From the NCBI GenBank assembly GCA_015067785.1, contig SVLR01000006.1:1-64000 (forward strand): DNA of 64,000 nucleotides, in the 5' to 3' direction. Positions 27,037 to 35,741 of the stretch are shown one piece after another. Source of the stretch: Oscillospiraceae bacterium. GTDB lineage: Bacteria; Bacillota; Clostridia; Oscillospirales; Oscillospiraceae. The notes beneath the pieces are model-generated. The model was not told the DNA's origin, ran no database searches, and was given only the letters and a program-made list of their open reading frames with translations. The first letter of the stretch is position 1, and each line of letters starts with the position of its first letter. Position numbers and translations under genes: made by a program.

Positions 27037-29703
27037 ATGAAAAAAATGAGTGCGATTCTTTTGGTTGTGGCGGTACTGGTGCTGGGTGCTGCGCTTATTT
27101 CTGTAAAGGCTGAGTCAACAATGACAGTATGGAACGAAGACCTGACTTGGGAATTGGACGATAAAGGCACACTTACAATTTCCGGCAGTGGTGCAATTCC
27201 GGATTTTAATATGCTGCATATGCTCGATGGAGTTATATATAATTCGCCGTGGTATAATCGCCGTGCCGAGATACAACAGATTATTATCGAAGAGGGCGTG
27301 ACGAAAATCGGCAATAATGCGTTTCGTGACTGCAGTGGTCTAACGAGCGTTACCATCGGAGACGGTGTTACCAGCATTGGCGAATATGCACTCTATAGCT
27401 GCAAAGGTCTGACGAGTGTTACATTCGGAGGCGGTGTTACCAGCATTGACGATTCTGCGTTCTCTTACTGCAGCGGTCTAACGAGTATTACGCTCCCGGA
27501 CAGTGTTACCAGTATTAGCGAATATGCGTTCTCTGGCTGCAGCGGTCTAACGAGCGTTACCATCGGAGGTAGCGTTATCAGCATTGGCAAAGATGCGTTC
27601 TCTTACTGCAGCGGGCTAACGAGCATTACGCTCCCGGACAGCGTTACCAGCATTGGCGAATATGCGTTCTCTGGCTGCAAAGGTCTGACGAGTGTTATGA
27701 TCGGAGACGGTGTTACCAGCATTAGCAGAGAGGTGTTTACTGGCTGTACTAGCCTCACGAGCGTCACCATCGGAAAAGGTGTTACCAGCATTGGTAGTTC
27801 TGCGTTCGCTGGCTGCAGCGGGATAACGAGCATTACGCTCCCAGACAGCGTTACCAGCATTGGAGGTTATGCGTTCTCTGGCTGTAGCGGTTTGACGAGC
27901 GTTACGATCGGAGACGGTGTTACCAGCATTGAAGGTTATGCGTTCGCTGGCTGCAGCGGTCTAACGAGCGTTACGCTCCCGGACAGCGTTACCATCATTG
28001 AAGGTTATGCGTTCCGTGGCTGCAGCGGTCTGACGAGCATTACAATCGGAGACGGTGTTACCAGCATTGGAGGTTATGCGTTCTCTGGCTGTAGCGGTCT
28101 GACGAGCGTTACTATTGGAGCTGGTGTTACAAGCATTGGCGAATATGCGTTTTATGATTGCAGAAGTCTTACGGATGTGTATATTTCGGATGTTAATGCG
28201 TGGTGCCGAATTGCATTTGATAATGACTACTCTTCACCGATGTACTATGGTGACAATTTGCATATTTTGGATGCAGATGGCAACGAAGTGACAGAGACAG
28301 ATATAATCCTAAATAATACAGTAACGGCAATTCCTGCATATGCATTTGAGGGTTATACCAAGCTGGTCAGCATTACCATTCCGGACAGTGTAACTCAGAT
28401 TGGGAAAAATGCTTTTTACGGCTGTATTCGTCTTCAAAATGTGGATATGGGATCAGGTATAGAAACCATAGGGGGTGGCGTATTTAGTAGCTGCACAAGA
28501 CTGACTGAGATCGATCTTCCTGAAAGTGTGGAGCGTATCGGTGCGGGCGCTTTTTCCGGATGTGCGGGACTTATCGACATAGTTATCCCTGACGGCGTAA
28601 CAAGTATTGAAAGTGGAACATTTGACAACTGTGTTGGCCTTACAAGTGTTCTTATGCCGGGAAGTCTAAAAAGTATAGGAGGACAGGCATTCCAATATTG
28701 CGAAAACCTCTCTTCCATAGTACTCCCTGATGGGACTGAAAGTATCGGAAATGATGCATTTAGGGGTTGTAAAAAATTGACCACAGTCGTCATCCCTAAT
28801 AGTGTGAAAAACATTGGGGATCAAGCGTTTACATACTGTGAGAGCTTGAAGAGCGTTACGATTCCGGATGGGATAGTGGAACTTAATCGAGGTATGTTTA
28901 TTGGCTGCCATAATCTTACTGAGATCACATTGCCGAAGGAATTGGAAATCATCAGGGATTCCGTGTTTAATCTATGTAACGCACTTAAAAAGGTCTATCA
29001 TAAGGGAAGCCAATCTGACTGGGATTGGATTGCTATTGAGAAGAACAACGAGTATTTAACAAAGGCTACCATTCTCCACAATTATACCGGCTGTGAACAT
29101 ATTTGGAGCAGCGGTGTGGTAACAAAGGAAGCGACCTGCGCAAAAACCGGTAAGATCGATTACTCTTGTACGCTTTGTAGCTTTGTTCGGACAGAAACCG
29201 TTGCGAAGCTGCCCCATAGCTGGGATAACGGCAATGTAACAAAAGAGGCAACCTGCGCAGGTGACGGTGTAAAAACCTATACCTGTACAAAATGCGGCTC
29301 CGTACACAAGGAAGCCATTTTGGGACTGACTGCGCATAACTTTGAAAACGGCATTTGCACAGTCTGTGGTGAGAGTATAACCAATTTGCCCACAGTACCG
29401 ACCGAGCCGGAAACGCCGGAAGAGAAGCCAAAGGGCGGTTGCTATATTGCGACCTGCGTCTATGGTTCTTACGACTGCGCTGAGGTTTGGACCTTAAGAA
29501 GATTCCGGGATGATACCCTTGCTTCTACTTGGGCAGGACGGGCATTTATTCGTACTTATTATGCAGTCAGCCCTACACTGGTAGAATGGTTCGGGGAAAC
29601 CGATTGGTTCAGAACAATGTGGAGAGGTGCGCTGGATATTTTGGTAGATGTGCTCAATGGCTTGGGCGTGGAAAATGGCGCTTACGAGGATAAGGCTTGG
29701 TAA
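27037..29703 (+). CDS. BspA-type leucine-rich repeat surface protein with CFI-box C-terminus
   Basis: 888 aa. Signal-like N-terminus (MKKMSAILLVVAVLVLGAAL), then about 23 copies of a 23-residue BspA/TpLRR repeat (consensus AFSGCSGLTSVTIGDGVTSI), split into a block of 13 nearly identical units (about residues 85-385) and a diverged block of about 10 (about 425-655) around a non-repeat insert. Two Cys-pair modules follow (CTLCSFVRTE and CTKCGSVHKE; Zn-ribbon-like, about residues 690-790), and the C-terminus starts GGCYIATCVYGSYDC, the CFI-box C-terminal domain of Clostridia. Such proteins sit on or outside the cell and bind host or microbial partners. Near-identical 69-nt DNA repeats in the first block favour copy-number change. 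Confidence 0.88.
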   Translation: MKKMSAILLVVAVLVLGAALISVKAESTMTVWNEDLTWELDDKGTLTISGSGAIPDFNMLHMLDGVIYNSPWYNRRAEIQQIIIEEGVTKIGNNAFRDCSGLTSVTIGDGVTSIGEYALYSCKGLTSVTFGGGVTSIDDSAFSYCSGLTSITLPDSVTSISEYAFSGCSGLTSVTIGGSVISIGKDAFSYCSGLTSITLPDSVTSIGEYAFSGCKGLTSVMIGDGVTSISREVFTGCTSLTSVTIGKGVTSIGSSAFAGCSGITSITLPDSVTSIGGYAFSGCSGLTSVTIGDGVTSIEGYAFAGCSGLTSVTLPDSVTIIEGYAFRGCSGLTSITIGDGVTSIGGYAFSGCSGLTSVTIGAGVTSIGEYAFYDCRSLTDVYISDVNAWCRIAFDNDYSSPMYYGDNLHILDADGNEVTETDIILNNTVTAIPAYAFEGYTKLVSITIPDSVTQIGKNAFYGCIRLQNVDMGSGIETIGGGVFSSCTRLTEIDLPESVERIGAGAFSGCAGLIDIVIPDGVTSIESGTFDNCVGLTSVLMPGSLKSIGGQAFQYCENLSSIVLPDGTESIGNDAFRGCKKLTTVVIPNSVKNIGDQAFTYCESLKSVTIPDGIVELNRGMFIGCHNLTEITLPKELEIIRDSVFNLCNALKKVYHKGSQSDWDWIAIEKNNEYLTKATILHNYTGCEHIWSSGVVTKEATCAKTGKIDYSCTLCSFVRTETVAKLPHSWDNGNVTKEATCAGDGVKTYTCTKCGSVHKEAILGLTAHNFENGICTVCGESITNLPTVPTEPETPEEKPKGGCYIATCVYGSYDCAEVWTLRRFRDDTLASTWAGRAFIRTYYAVSPTLVEWFGETDWFRTMWRGALDILVDVLNGLGVENGAYEDKAW
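27297..28160. repeat. 69-bp tandem DNA repeats encoding the LRR block
   Basis: About 12-13 direct repeats of 69 bp, with long identical runs such as GGTGTTACCAGCATTGG and TGCAGCGGTCTGACGAGC. They lie inside the BspA-like gene. Slippage or recombination here would change protein length in steps of 23 residues. Confidence 0.85.
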
Positions 29704-29730
29704 TAAACAATTGCATTTTTGAAAATGTAA

Positions 29731-29766
29731 CCCGCGGCACGAAATTTCGTGCCGCGGGCATTTTTA
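29731..29766. terminator. Long perfect palindromic terminator
   Basis: 28-bp perfect palindrome (CCCGCGGCACGAAA / TTTCGTGCCGCGGG) followed by CATTTTTAT, after the BspA-like gene. Confidence 0.85.
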
Positions 29767-30030
29767 TAGCTTAAAGCTGTGGGGGAGGAGAGAAGAAAGT
29801 TTTTCTTCTACGATACCGCCACTCCCGTCGGGGAAGTAGACCATAAAGTCCGGGCCGCAAAATTCGCCCATAACCTGCCGGCAAACCGGCGGTAGGCTTG
29901 TACCCAAGTTTCTTCGGAGCGTGTGCAGCTCTGATAACAGAAATTTTGACCGTTGTCAAGGGGCGGGAGTGGGAAATCATACTTGCAGAAATACTCTGGA
30001 GTGTTATAATAGAGGGTGGTATATGACAAA
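29764..30030 (-). pseudogene. Frameshifted small gene of unknown family
   Basis: The minus strand reads a sensible protein in two frames. The first part contains YYNTPEYFCKYDFPLPPLDN and CYQSCTRSEETWVQAYRRFA, the second QVMGEFCGPDFMVYFPDGSG and VEEKLSSLLPHSFKL then stop (29764-29766). The two join at about 29883 if one base is restored (RRFAG-QVMGEF). The whole product would be about 90 aa. No good start with a ribosome site is left, and the promoter of the next gene overlaps its 5' end, which fits a decayed gene. I do not recognise the family. A sequencing error is the alternative. Confidence 0.5.
29983..30010 (+). promoter_or_regulatory. Promoter of the malY-ridA-PHP-MFS operon
   Basis: -35 TTGCAG (29983-29988), 16-nt spacer, -10 TATAAT (30005-30010). 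Confidence 0.6.
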
Positions 30031-30054
30031 ATGCCTTCAGAAAGGACATTGGTT

Positions 30055-31269
30055 ATGAAATACGATTTTACTTCTATTATAGATCGCCGGGGCAAGGATG
30101 CTATTGCGGTGGATGATGTAGGCAAGATGCCCGGTTTTGCGCCGGATGCGCCCAAGGAGGGCTTTGATCTGATCCCAATGTGGGTGGCGGATATGAATTT
30201 TCCGGCAGTGCCCACCGTTCCCAAGGCGATCATCGATCGGGCGGAGCACGCTGCCTATGGCTATTTTTCTCCTGCTGACGAGTATTATGATGCCATTATT
30301 CGCTGGCACGAGACACGAAATGGTGTAACCGGACTGGAGAGGGAACACATTGGTTACGAAAACGGTGTTTTAGGCGGTTTGGTCAGCGCGCTGAACGCTC
30401 TTTGCTCCAGAGGTGACAATGTGCTTGTCCACAGTCCCACCTACATCGGCTTTACAAGAAGCCTTACGGATAACGGCTACCACATTGTCCATTCGCCCCT
30501 CCAAAAAGACAAAAAGGGCGTTTGGCGGATGGATTTCGAGGATATGGAGAAGAAAATCGTGGAGTATAAGATCCACGCCGCTATTTTCTGCTCTCCCCAC
30601 AATCCCTGCGGCCGTGTATGGGAGCGGTGGGAGCTGGAAAAGGCAATGGAGCTCTATAAAAAGCACGATGTTTTTGTGGTCTCCGATGAGATCTGGTCGG
30701 ACATTCTGCTTACCGGCTATCGGCACATTCCGCTTCAGAGCATCAGCGAGGATGCCAGAAACCGCACCGTTGCGCTTTATGCGCCGTCGAAGACCTTCAA
30801 CTTAGCAGGTTTGATTGGCAGCTATCACATTATTTACAACAAATATTTGCGCGAGCGGGTTTTGAAAGAGTCTTCCCTCAATCACTATAACAGTATGAAT
30901 GTGCTGTCGATGCACGCTCTAATCGGCGCCTACAGCCCGGAGGGCTGTGAGTGGACAGACGAGATGTGTCAGGTGATCACGAAGAATGTGGATTATGCGG
31001 TCAACTATATCCGTGCCCATTTCGATGGTGTGGAGGTGACCCGCCCGGAGGGTACTTATATGCTCTTTGTGGACTGTACTGAATGGTGTCAAAGCCACTC
31101 CAAAACCATCGAGGATGTGGAAAAGGCAGCCTGGGATGTAGGCGTTGCGGTGCAGGACGGGCGGATGTTCCACGGTAATTGCCATATCCGTATGAACCTG
31201 GCGCTGCCCCTTTCCCGGGTGGAGGAAGCCTTTGAGCGACTTGATAAGTATGTTTTTAACGCGGAGTGA
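30055..31269 (+). CDS. MalY/PatB-type PLP aminotransferase / C-S lyase
   Basis: 404-aa fold-type I PLP enzyme of the MalY/PatB group, which cleaves cystathionine and related S-conjugates (beta-lyase) and sometimes transaminates. Landmarks are the N-terminal PMWVADMNFPAVPTV typical of the group, IFCSPHNPCGRVW (substrate/PLP site), VVSDEIWSDI, and YAPSKTFNLAGL near residue 250, whose Lys binds PLP. I chose the ATG at 30055 (AAAGGA upstream) over 30016. It leads a four-gene operon; the RidA next door would remove the reactive 2-aminoacrylate made by such lyases, which supports the lyase role. Confidence 0.9.
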   Translation: MKYDFTSIIDRRGKDAIAVDDVGKMPGFAPDAPKEGFDLIPMWVADMNFPAVPTVPKAIIDRAEHAAYGYFSPADEYYDAIIRWHETRNGVTGLEREHIGYENGVLGGLVSALNALCSRGDNVLVHSPTYIGFTRSLTDNGYHIVHSPLQKDKKGVWRMDFEDMEKKIVEYKIHAAIFCSPHNPCGRVWERWELEKAMELYKKHDVFVVSDEIWSDILLTGYRHIPLQSISEDARNRTVALYAPSKTFNLAGLIGSYHIIYNKYLRERVLKESSLNHYNSMNVLSMHALIGAYSPEGCEWTDEMCQVITKNVDYAVNYIRAHFDGVEVTRPEGTYMLFVDCTEWCQSHSKTIEDVEKAAWDVGVAVQDGRMFHGNCHIRMNLALPLSRVEEAFERLDKYVFNAE

Positions 31270-31284
31270 ATAGGAGAAAATGCT

Positions 31285-31653
31285 ATGAAAGTATTGGAAA
31301 CAAAAAATGCCCCCGGCGCCATCGGCCCCTACTCTCAGGGTTTTGAGGTAAATGGCTTTGTCTACACCTCCGGACAGATCCCGGTGGATCCTGCAACTGG
31401 AGAAGTGCCCATGGGTATTTCCGCCCAGGCAGAGCAAAGCTGCAAAAATGTGGGTGCCATTTTGGAAGCCGCCAGCATCGGCTTTGAGAAGGTTTTTAAG
31501 ACCACCTGTTTTTTGGCAGATATGGGGGATTTTGCAGCTTTTAATGAAGTCTACGCCAAGTATTTCATCTCCAAGCCTGCCCGCAGCTGTGTGGCGGTAA
31601 AGGCACTTCCAAAGGGCGTGCTTTGCGAGATCGAAGCCATTGCCGTAAAATAA
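31285..31653 (+). CDS. ridA: RidA-family enamine/imine deaminase
   Basis: 122 aa, the usual length. Hydrolyses 2-aminoacrylate and related enamines/imines released by PLP enzymes. Family marks are NAPGAIGPYSQGFEV near the start, TSGQIPVDPATGEVP, CKNVGAILEAA and PARSCVAVKALPKG, where the Arg is the key carboxylate binder. It lies 15 nt after the MalY-type gene, a functional pairing. Confidence 0.93.
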   Translation: MKVLETKNAPGAIGPYSQGFEVNGFVYTSGQIPVDPATGEVPMGISAQAEQSCKNVGAILEAASIGFEKVFKTTCFLADMGDFAAFNEVYAKYFISKPARSCVAVKALPKGVLCEIEAIAVK

Positions 31654-31670
31654 ACTTCAGGAGCGCGTCT

Positions 31671-32696
31671 ATGAAAAAGTATTTATTACCGGAAAGCGGA
31701 CAGTTTTATAAAGCTAATCTCCATTGCCACAGCACGGTTTCCGACGGTCACCTGACACCGGAGGAGATCAAAAAGCACTATATGGCGCACGGATACTCCG
31801 TGGTGGCTTATACCGATCACGATATTATGATCCCCCACGATGAGCTGGCGGATGAGAATTTTCTGCCGCTCCACGGCTATGAAATGGAGATCAACCAGAT
31901 TTGGGATGGGGATTTCAGTCTCACGAAGACCTGCCATATGTGCTTCATCGCGCTGGAGCCGGATAACCTAAAGCAGGCTTGCTGGCACAGAGAGGATTAT
32001 CTTTTTGGCAATGCGCCCAAATATCGGGAGCAGGCGCAATTTTATGAGGAAGAGCCGGATTATGTCCGCACATATACCCCTGAATGCATTAGCGATATGA
32101 TGAAAAAAGGGCGGGAAAAGGGCTTTTTTGTCACCTATAACCACCCGGTTTGGTCTATGGAGACCCGGGATCAATACATCAATTATCACAATATGCACGC
32201 CATGGAGATCTGCAATTACGGCTGCGTCGTTGCCGGTCATGGGGATTATGTGCCCGGGATCTACGACGAGATGCTTCGCGCAGGCAAACGGATCTACTGC
32301 ATCGCCACCGACGATAATCATAATCACGGCGGTGTTTCCGGTCCGAATTGCGACTCCTTTGGTGGCTTTACGATGATCAAGGCGGAGAAACTGGATTACC
32401 GTGCGATTACTGCTGCGCTGGAAAAGGGACATTTCTATGCCTCTCAGGGTCCCAAGATCAAGAGCCTTTGGTACGAGGACGGAAGGCTGCATATTGCCTG
32501 CGAACCGGTAAAGAGCATCATTTTTTCCACCGGTAATCGCAGAATGTATACTATCCACGCGCCGGAAGGGGAGTATCTGACCTCTGCGGATGCGCCCGTG
32601 GTAGAAAGCGGTGTTTATATGCGGGTAACGGTGATCGATGAAAATGGGAAGCCTGCCAATACAAATGCTTATTTTGTTGACGAATTGAAGGAATAA
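31671..32696 (+). CDS. PHP-domain metal-dependent phosphoesterase
   Basis: 341 aa. The N-terminal PHP motif ANLHCHSTVSDGHLTPEE and VVAYTDHDIMIP give the metal ligands (HxH, D, DH); later CHMCFIALEP and the THH-like segment IYCIATDDNHNHGG supply further His/Asp ligands. PHP proteins are hydrolases of phosphoesters or of histidinol phosphate; which one is unknown here. I chose the ATG at 31671 (CAGGAG site), 17 nt after ridA, over the in-frame start at 31623 inside ridA. Confidence 0.82.
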   Translation: MKKYLLPESGQFYKANLHCHSTVSDGHLTPEEIKKHYMAHGYSVVAYTDHDIMIPHDELADENFLPLHGYEMEINQIWDGDFSLTKTCHMCFIALEPDNLKQACWHREDYLFGNAPKYREQAQFYEEEPDYVRTYTPECISDMMKKGREKGFFVTYNHPVWSMETRDQYINYHNMHAMEICNYGCVVAGHGDYVPGIYDEMLRAGKRIYCIATDDNHNHGGVSGPNCDSFGGFTMIKAEKLDYRAITAALEKGHFYASQGPKIKSLWYEDGRLHIACEPVKSIIFSTGNRRMYTIHAPEGEYLTSADAPVVESGVYMRVTVIDENGKPANTNAYFVDELKE

Positions 32697-32700
32697 TCGT

Positions 32701-33870
32701 ATGGGAAGCTTGTTGTTAGCGCTGATCTATGTATGCTTTATTAGCTTGGGACTGCCGGATTCTCTTTTGGGGTCTGCCTGGCCGGTGCTTCATCAGGAGA
32801 TCAGCGTGCCGGTATTTTTTGCAGGAATTATATCCGCGACCATCTGCGCGGGAACCATTCTGTCAAGCCTTTTCAGTGATAGGCTGCTTCGCAGATTTGG
32901 CGCAGGAAAGGTAACGGCGGTCAGTATAGCAATGACGGCATTCGGCTTATTTGGCTTTTCCGGCAGCAATCAATTTTGGATGCTGATGCTGTGGGCGATC
33001 CCCTACGGACTGGGTGCCGGTGGTGTAGATGCGATTCTTAATAACTATGTTGCACTGCATTATAAGGCACAGCATATGAGCTGGCTGCACTGTATGTGGG
33101 GCGTGGGCGCATCTATAAGTCCTTATATTATGAGCTTTTCCCTTGTGCAATTAGAAAGCTGGAATTACGGGTATTTGATCGTAGCGATCATCCAGGCGGT
33201 GCTGTCGGCTATGATCTTCCTGAGCATTCCCCTTTGGAAAAAAGGTACGAAAAACGGTGAAAGCGCCCAAGAAGAAGGTTTGCCTGCGGCCCTTTCCTTT
33301 CGGGAGATTTTCGCCATTAAAGGCGCACTGCCTTGCTTTTTGACCTTTTTCTGCTATTGTTCTCTGGAGCTGACCACCTCGTTGTGGGCCAGCAGTTACC
33401 TCGTAGCAAAGTGGAGTTTTTCCCCGGAAGCTGCCGCAGGCTTTGCCAGTATGTTCTATATCGGTGTCACCTTCGGCAGGTTTGTCAACGGCTTTTTTGC
33501 AATGAAGCTCGGGGATCACTTTTTGATTCGGGCGGGTTCTGCTCTCATCGCCGTGGGCATTGGACTTTTATTTGTACCGGTTAGTTCTGTGTTTGCCCTT
33601 GTTGGCTTTGTTGTCATTGGGCTTGGCTGCGCGCCGATTTATCCCTGTATTATCCATATGACACCCGATGTGTTCGGAAAAGACAAGTCCCAGGCAATGA
33701 TCGGTATCCAAATGGCCTTTGCCTATACCGGTTTTTTGATCATGCCACCGCTGTTTGGTGTGATTGCCGATTACATCACCATTTCGCTGCTGCCGGTCTT
33801 TCAGCTTGTCCTTTGGGTGGGCTTGCTTCTTATGCACGAGCGTGTTGTACGAAAAGCAGACCGCCAATAA
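32701..33870 (+). CDS. MFS transporter (12 membrane helices)
   Basis: 389 aa, 12 predicted hydrophobic helices, with the DSLLGSAWPVLH start and the conserved loop-2 stretch LFSDRLLRRFGAGKVT typical of the major facilitator superfamily. The fucose-permease-like/FHS branch often has the GLGCAPIYPCIIHMTP segment seen near residue 310. It is the last gene of the malY-ridA-PHP operon (4 nt after PHP) and probably imports or exports the operon's substrate, which is unidentified. Confidence 0.85.
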   Translation: MGSLLLALIYVCFISLGLPDSLLGSAWPVLHQEISVPVFFAGIISATICAGTILSSLFSDRLLRRFGAGKVTAVSIAMTAFGLFGFSGSNQFWMLMLWAIPYGLGAGGVDAILNNYVALHYKAQHMSWLHCMWGVGASISPYIMSFSLVQLESWNYGYLIVAIIQAVLSAMIFLSIPLWKKGTKNGESAQEEGLPAALSFREIFAIKGALPCFLTFFCYCSLELTTSLWASSYLVAKWSFSPEAAAGFASMFYIGVTFGRFVNGFFAMKLGDHFLIRAGSALIAVGIGLLFVPVSSVFALVGFVVIGLGCAPIYPCIIHMTPDVFGKDKSQAMIGIQMAFAYTGFLIMPPLFGVIADYITISLLPVFQLVLWVGLLLMHERVVRKADRQ

Positions 33871-33880
33871 ACCATTGCAC

Positions 33881-33909
33881 CACGCCGCCTGAAAAACCGG
33901 GCGGCGTTT
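33881..33909 (+). terminator. Terminator after the MFS gene
   Basis: Stem ACGCCGCC / GGCGGCGT around an A-rich loop, followed by TTTTCTG. Confidence 0.75.
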
Positions 33910-33913
33910 TCTG

Positions 33914-33942
33914 TTGTGCAATCGGTAGAAATATGTTATAAT
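33914..33942 (+). promoter_or_regulatory. Promoter of the deacetylase gene
   Basis: -35 TTGTGC (33914-33919), 17-nt spacer, -10 TATAAT (33937-33942). A full AAAGGAGG ribosome site follows. Confidence 0.7.
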
Positions 33943-33987
33943 TAATAAAAATGGATAGTCTCTATTTTGTGAAAGGAGGTCCTTTGT

Positions 33988-35034
33988 ATGAAAAAAGGAA
34001 TGATTTTGACGGTTTGTGTCCTTGGTGCGGTACTGCTCGCGACCATTTGCTGCTTGTTTTTAATCCCCGGTAGGGATACACCGGAGCTGCCTACCGAACC
34101 GCCAACAGTTCCTCCCACGGAACCACCAACGGAACCACCAACGGAACCACCAACGGAATCACCAACGGAACCGCCAACGGAACCGCCAACAGAGCCGCCA
34201 ACGGAACCGCCAACAGAGCCGCCAACGGAACCGCCAACAGAGCCGCCTACGGTACCTCGTGAGTCTGTGATTCTGGAGCTTTCCGGGTATCAATACATTG
34301 TGACCGATCCGGACAATACCCGTGGGTTGTCCACAAAGTCCTCCGGTCACGGCTTTGGCCTTGCGCTGAATGGTCAGCGTCCTCAAATGTCCATTGACAA
34401 TCAAAAGCGATTTGACAGGCTTTCCGGTGTGCAAGCGTTGGCGCTGGACACCAAAACTACCGAGAAAATTATGTACCTGACCTTTGATAATGGATACGAG
34501 AACGAGAATTTGACGGCGCTGATCCTGGATACCCTGAAGGAGAAAAATGTCAAAGCCGCCTTCTTTGTTACCCTGAGCTATGTGAGGAAAAATCCCCAGC
34601 TTGTGCGGCGGATGATCGACGAGGGACATATCGTAGGCAACCACAGCTCCACCCATCCCAAATTCCCGAGGCTTACCCGGGAACAGATGGCGCGGGAGAT
34701 CGGAAGGCTGGATGCCCATCTGCGTGATAACTTCGGTTATGCAAGTCCTTATTTCCGCTTTCCGGAGGGAGAGAGCTCTGTCTGTGCTTTGGAGCTGGTG
34801 ACCTCTCTTGGTTATAAGTCCGTATTTTGGTCTTTTGCCTATGATGACTGGGATACTGAGAATCAAAAGGGCGCAGACCACGCGGTGGCCACAGTGACCA
34901 AACGATTCCATCCCGGCGCGGTGCTGCTGCTCCACGCCATCTCCCGAGACAACGCGGAGGGACTTGGCAGGATCATCGACGAAGCCCATGCCCAAGGCTA
35001 CAGCTTCCGCACCTTGGATGAATATATCTTCTGA
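33988..35034 (+). CDS. Polysaccharide deacetylase (PdaA-like) with PT-repeat linker
   Basis: 348 aa, membrane-anchored by one N-terminal helix (residues 5-26), followed by a linker of PPTEPPTEPPT-type repeats (about residues 32-88) that spans the wall, then a polysaccharide deacetylase domain. The domain shows MYLTFDNGYENENLT (catalytic/metal Asp), GNHSSTHPKF (zinc His pair) and FRFPEGE, features of PdaA, which forms muramic delta-lactam in spore cortex. The last LLLHAISRDNAEGLG adds the C-terminal His. A sporulation role is likely but not certain. The linker is encoded by near-identical 12-18 bp DNA repeats. Confidence 0.88.
   Translation: MKKGMILTVCVLGAVLLATICCLFLIPGRDTPELPTEPPTVPPTEPPTEPPTEPPTESPTEPPTEPPTEPPTEPPTEPPTEPPTEPPTVPRESVILELSGYQYIVTDPDNTRGLSTKSSGHGFGLALNGQRPQMSIDNQKRFDRLSGVQALALDTKTTEKIMYLTFDNGYENENLTALILDTLKEKNVKAAFFVTLSYVRKNPQLVRRMIDEGHIVGNHSSTHPKFPRLTREQMAREIGRLDAHLRDNFGYASPYFRFPEGESSVCALELVTSLGYKSVFWSFAYDDWDTENQKGADHAVATVTKRFHPGAVLLLHAISRDNAEGLGRIIDEAHAQGYSFRTLDEYIF
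34100..34255. repeat. Tandem PT-repeat coding DNA
   Basis: Short direct repeats of the type GAACCACCAACG and GAACCGCCAACAGAGCCG encode the Pro-Thr-Glu linker of the deacetylase gene. They are likely unstable in copy number. Confidence 0.85.
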
Positions 35035-35043
35035 ACAACGAGA

Positions 35044-35070
35044 AACGGCTGTAATTCAGCCGTTGCTTTT
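35044..35070 (+). terminator. Terminator after the deacetylase gene
   Basis: Stem ACGGCTG / CAGCCGT with a short loop and a GCTTTT tail; modest strength. Confidence 0.6.
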
Positions 35071-35083
35071 GACTATGGAAAAG

Positions 35084-35112
35084 TTGCAATACAGAAATGC
35101 ATATGTTATACT
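35084..35112 (+). promoter_or_regulatory. Promoter of the HD-domain gene
   Basis: -35 TTGCAA (35084-35089), 17-nt spacer, -10 TATACT (35107-35112). Confidence 0.65.
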
Positions 35113-35149
35113 AATTCCAAATGCCAAAAAACTATAAGGAGAGAGAATT

Positions 35150-35725
35150 ATGCTGACATTGGAACGGGCAAAAGAATTACTGGCAACCACCACTACCGAG
35201 GAGCATCTGTTTCTCCATGCGAAAAATGTTTCCGTTGCTATGGGCGGTCTTGCCGAGCACTTTGGTGAGGATAAGGCGCACTGGATGGCCATCGGATATC
35301 TTCACGACTATGACTACGAGCAGCACCCGGAAGAACATTTGCAGCATACGGAAGGACCGCTGCTTGCTGCTGGACTGACACAGGAGGAGGTGTGCGCCAT
35401 CCTTGCCCACGGCTTCGGTCACTGCAACAATGTAGAGCCCTTTACGGCGCTGGAAAAATCTCTTTATACCGTAGACGAGCTGACCGGTATCATTCAGGCA
35501 GCTGCCCGGATGCGGCCTATGGGCATTACGGATATGGAAGTTTCCAGCTTTATGAAAAAGTTTAAGGACAAGAAATTTGCCGCCAAGTGTGACCGTGCCA
35601 TCATTACAAAGGGATGCGAAATGCTGGGGTTGGAAGTTCGCACTGTGGCAGAAATCTGTATTGAAGCTATGAAGCAGTATGCCGACGAGCTGCAGATCGG
35701 CCCCAAGGCAGAATATACTGAATGA
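35150..35725 (+). CDS. HD-domain phosphohydrolase-like protein
   Basis: 191 aa. The HD metal site is visible: LFLHAKNVSVAMG (His), WMAIGYLHDYDYEQHP (HD) and later VCAILAHGFGH. The later YTVDELTGIIQAAARMRP segment is common in small HD hydrolases of Clostridia. Substrate unknown. It is followed 16 nt later by an MFS gene and may share its transcript. Confidence 0.82.
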   Translation: MLTLERAKELLATTTTEEHLFLHAKNVSVAMGGLAEHFGEDKAHWMAIGYLHDYDYEQHPEEHLQHTEGPLLAAGLTQEEVCAILAHGFGHCNNVEPFTALEKSLYTVDELTGIIQAAARMRPMGITDMEVSSFMKKFKDKKFAAKCDRAIITKGCEMLGLEVRTVAEICIEAMKQYADELQIGPKAEYTE

Positions 35726-35741
35726 AGAAGGAAGGGTTTCT

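Noticed and set aside
27297-28160. Regular repeats taken for a CRISPR array
   Set aside because: The 69-bp units are contiguous, coding and without unique spacers; they encode 23-residue LRRs.
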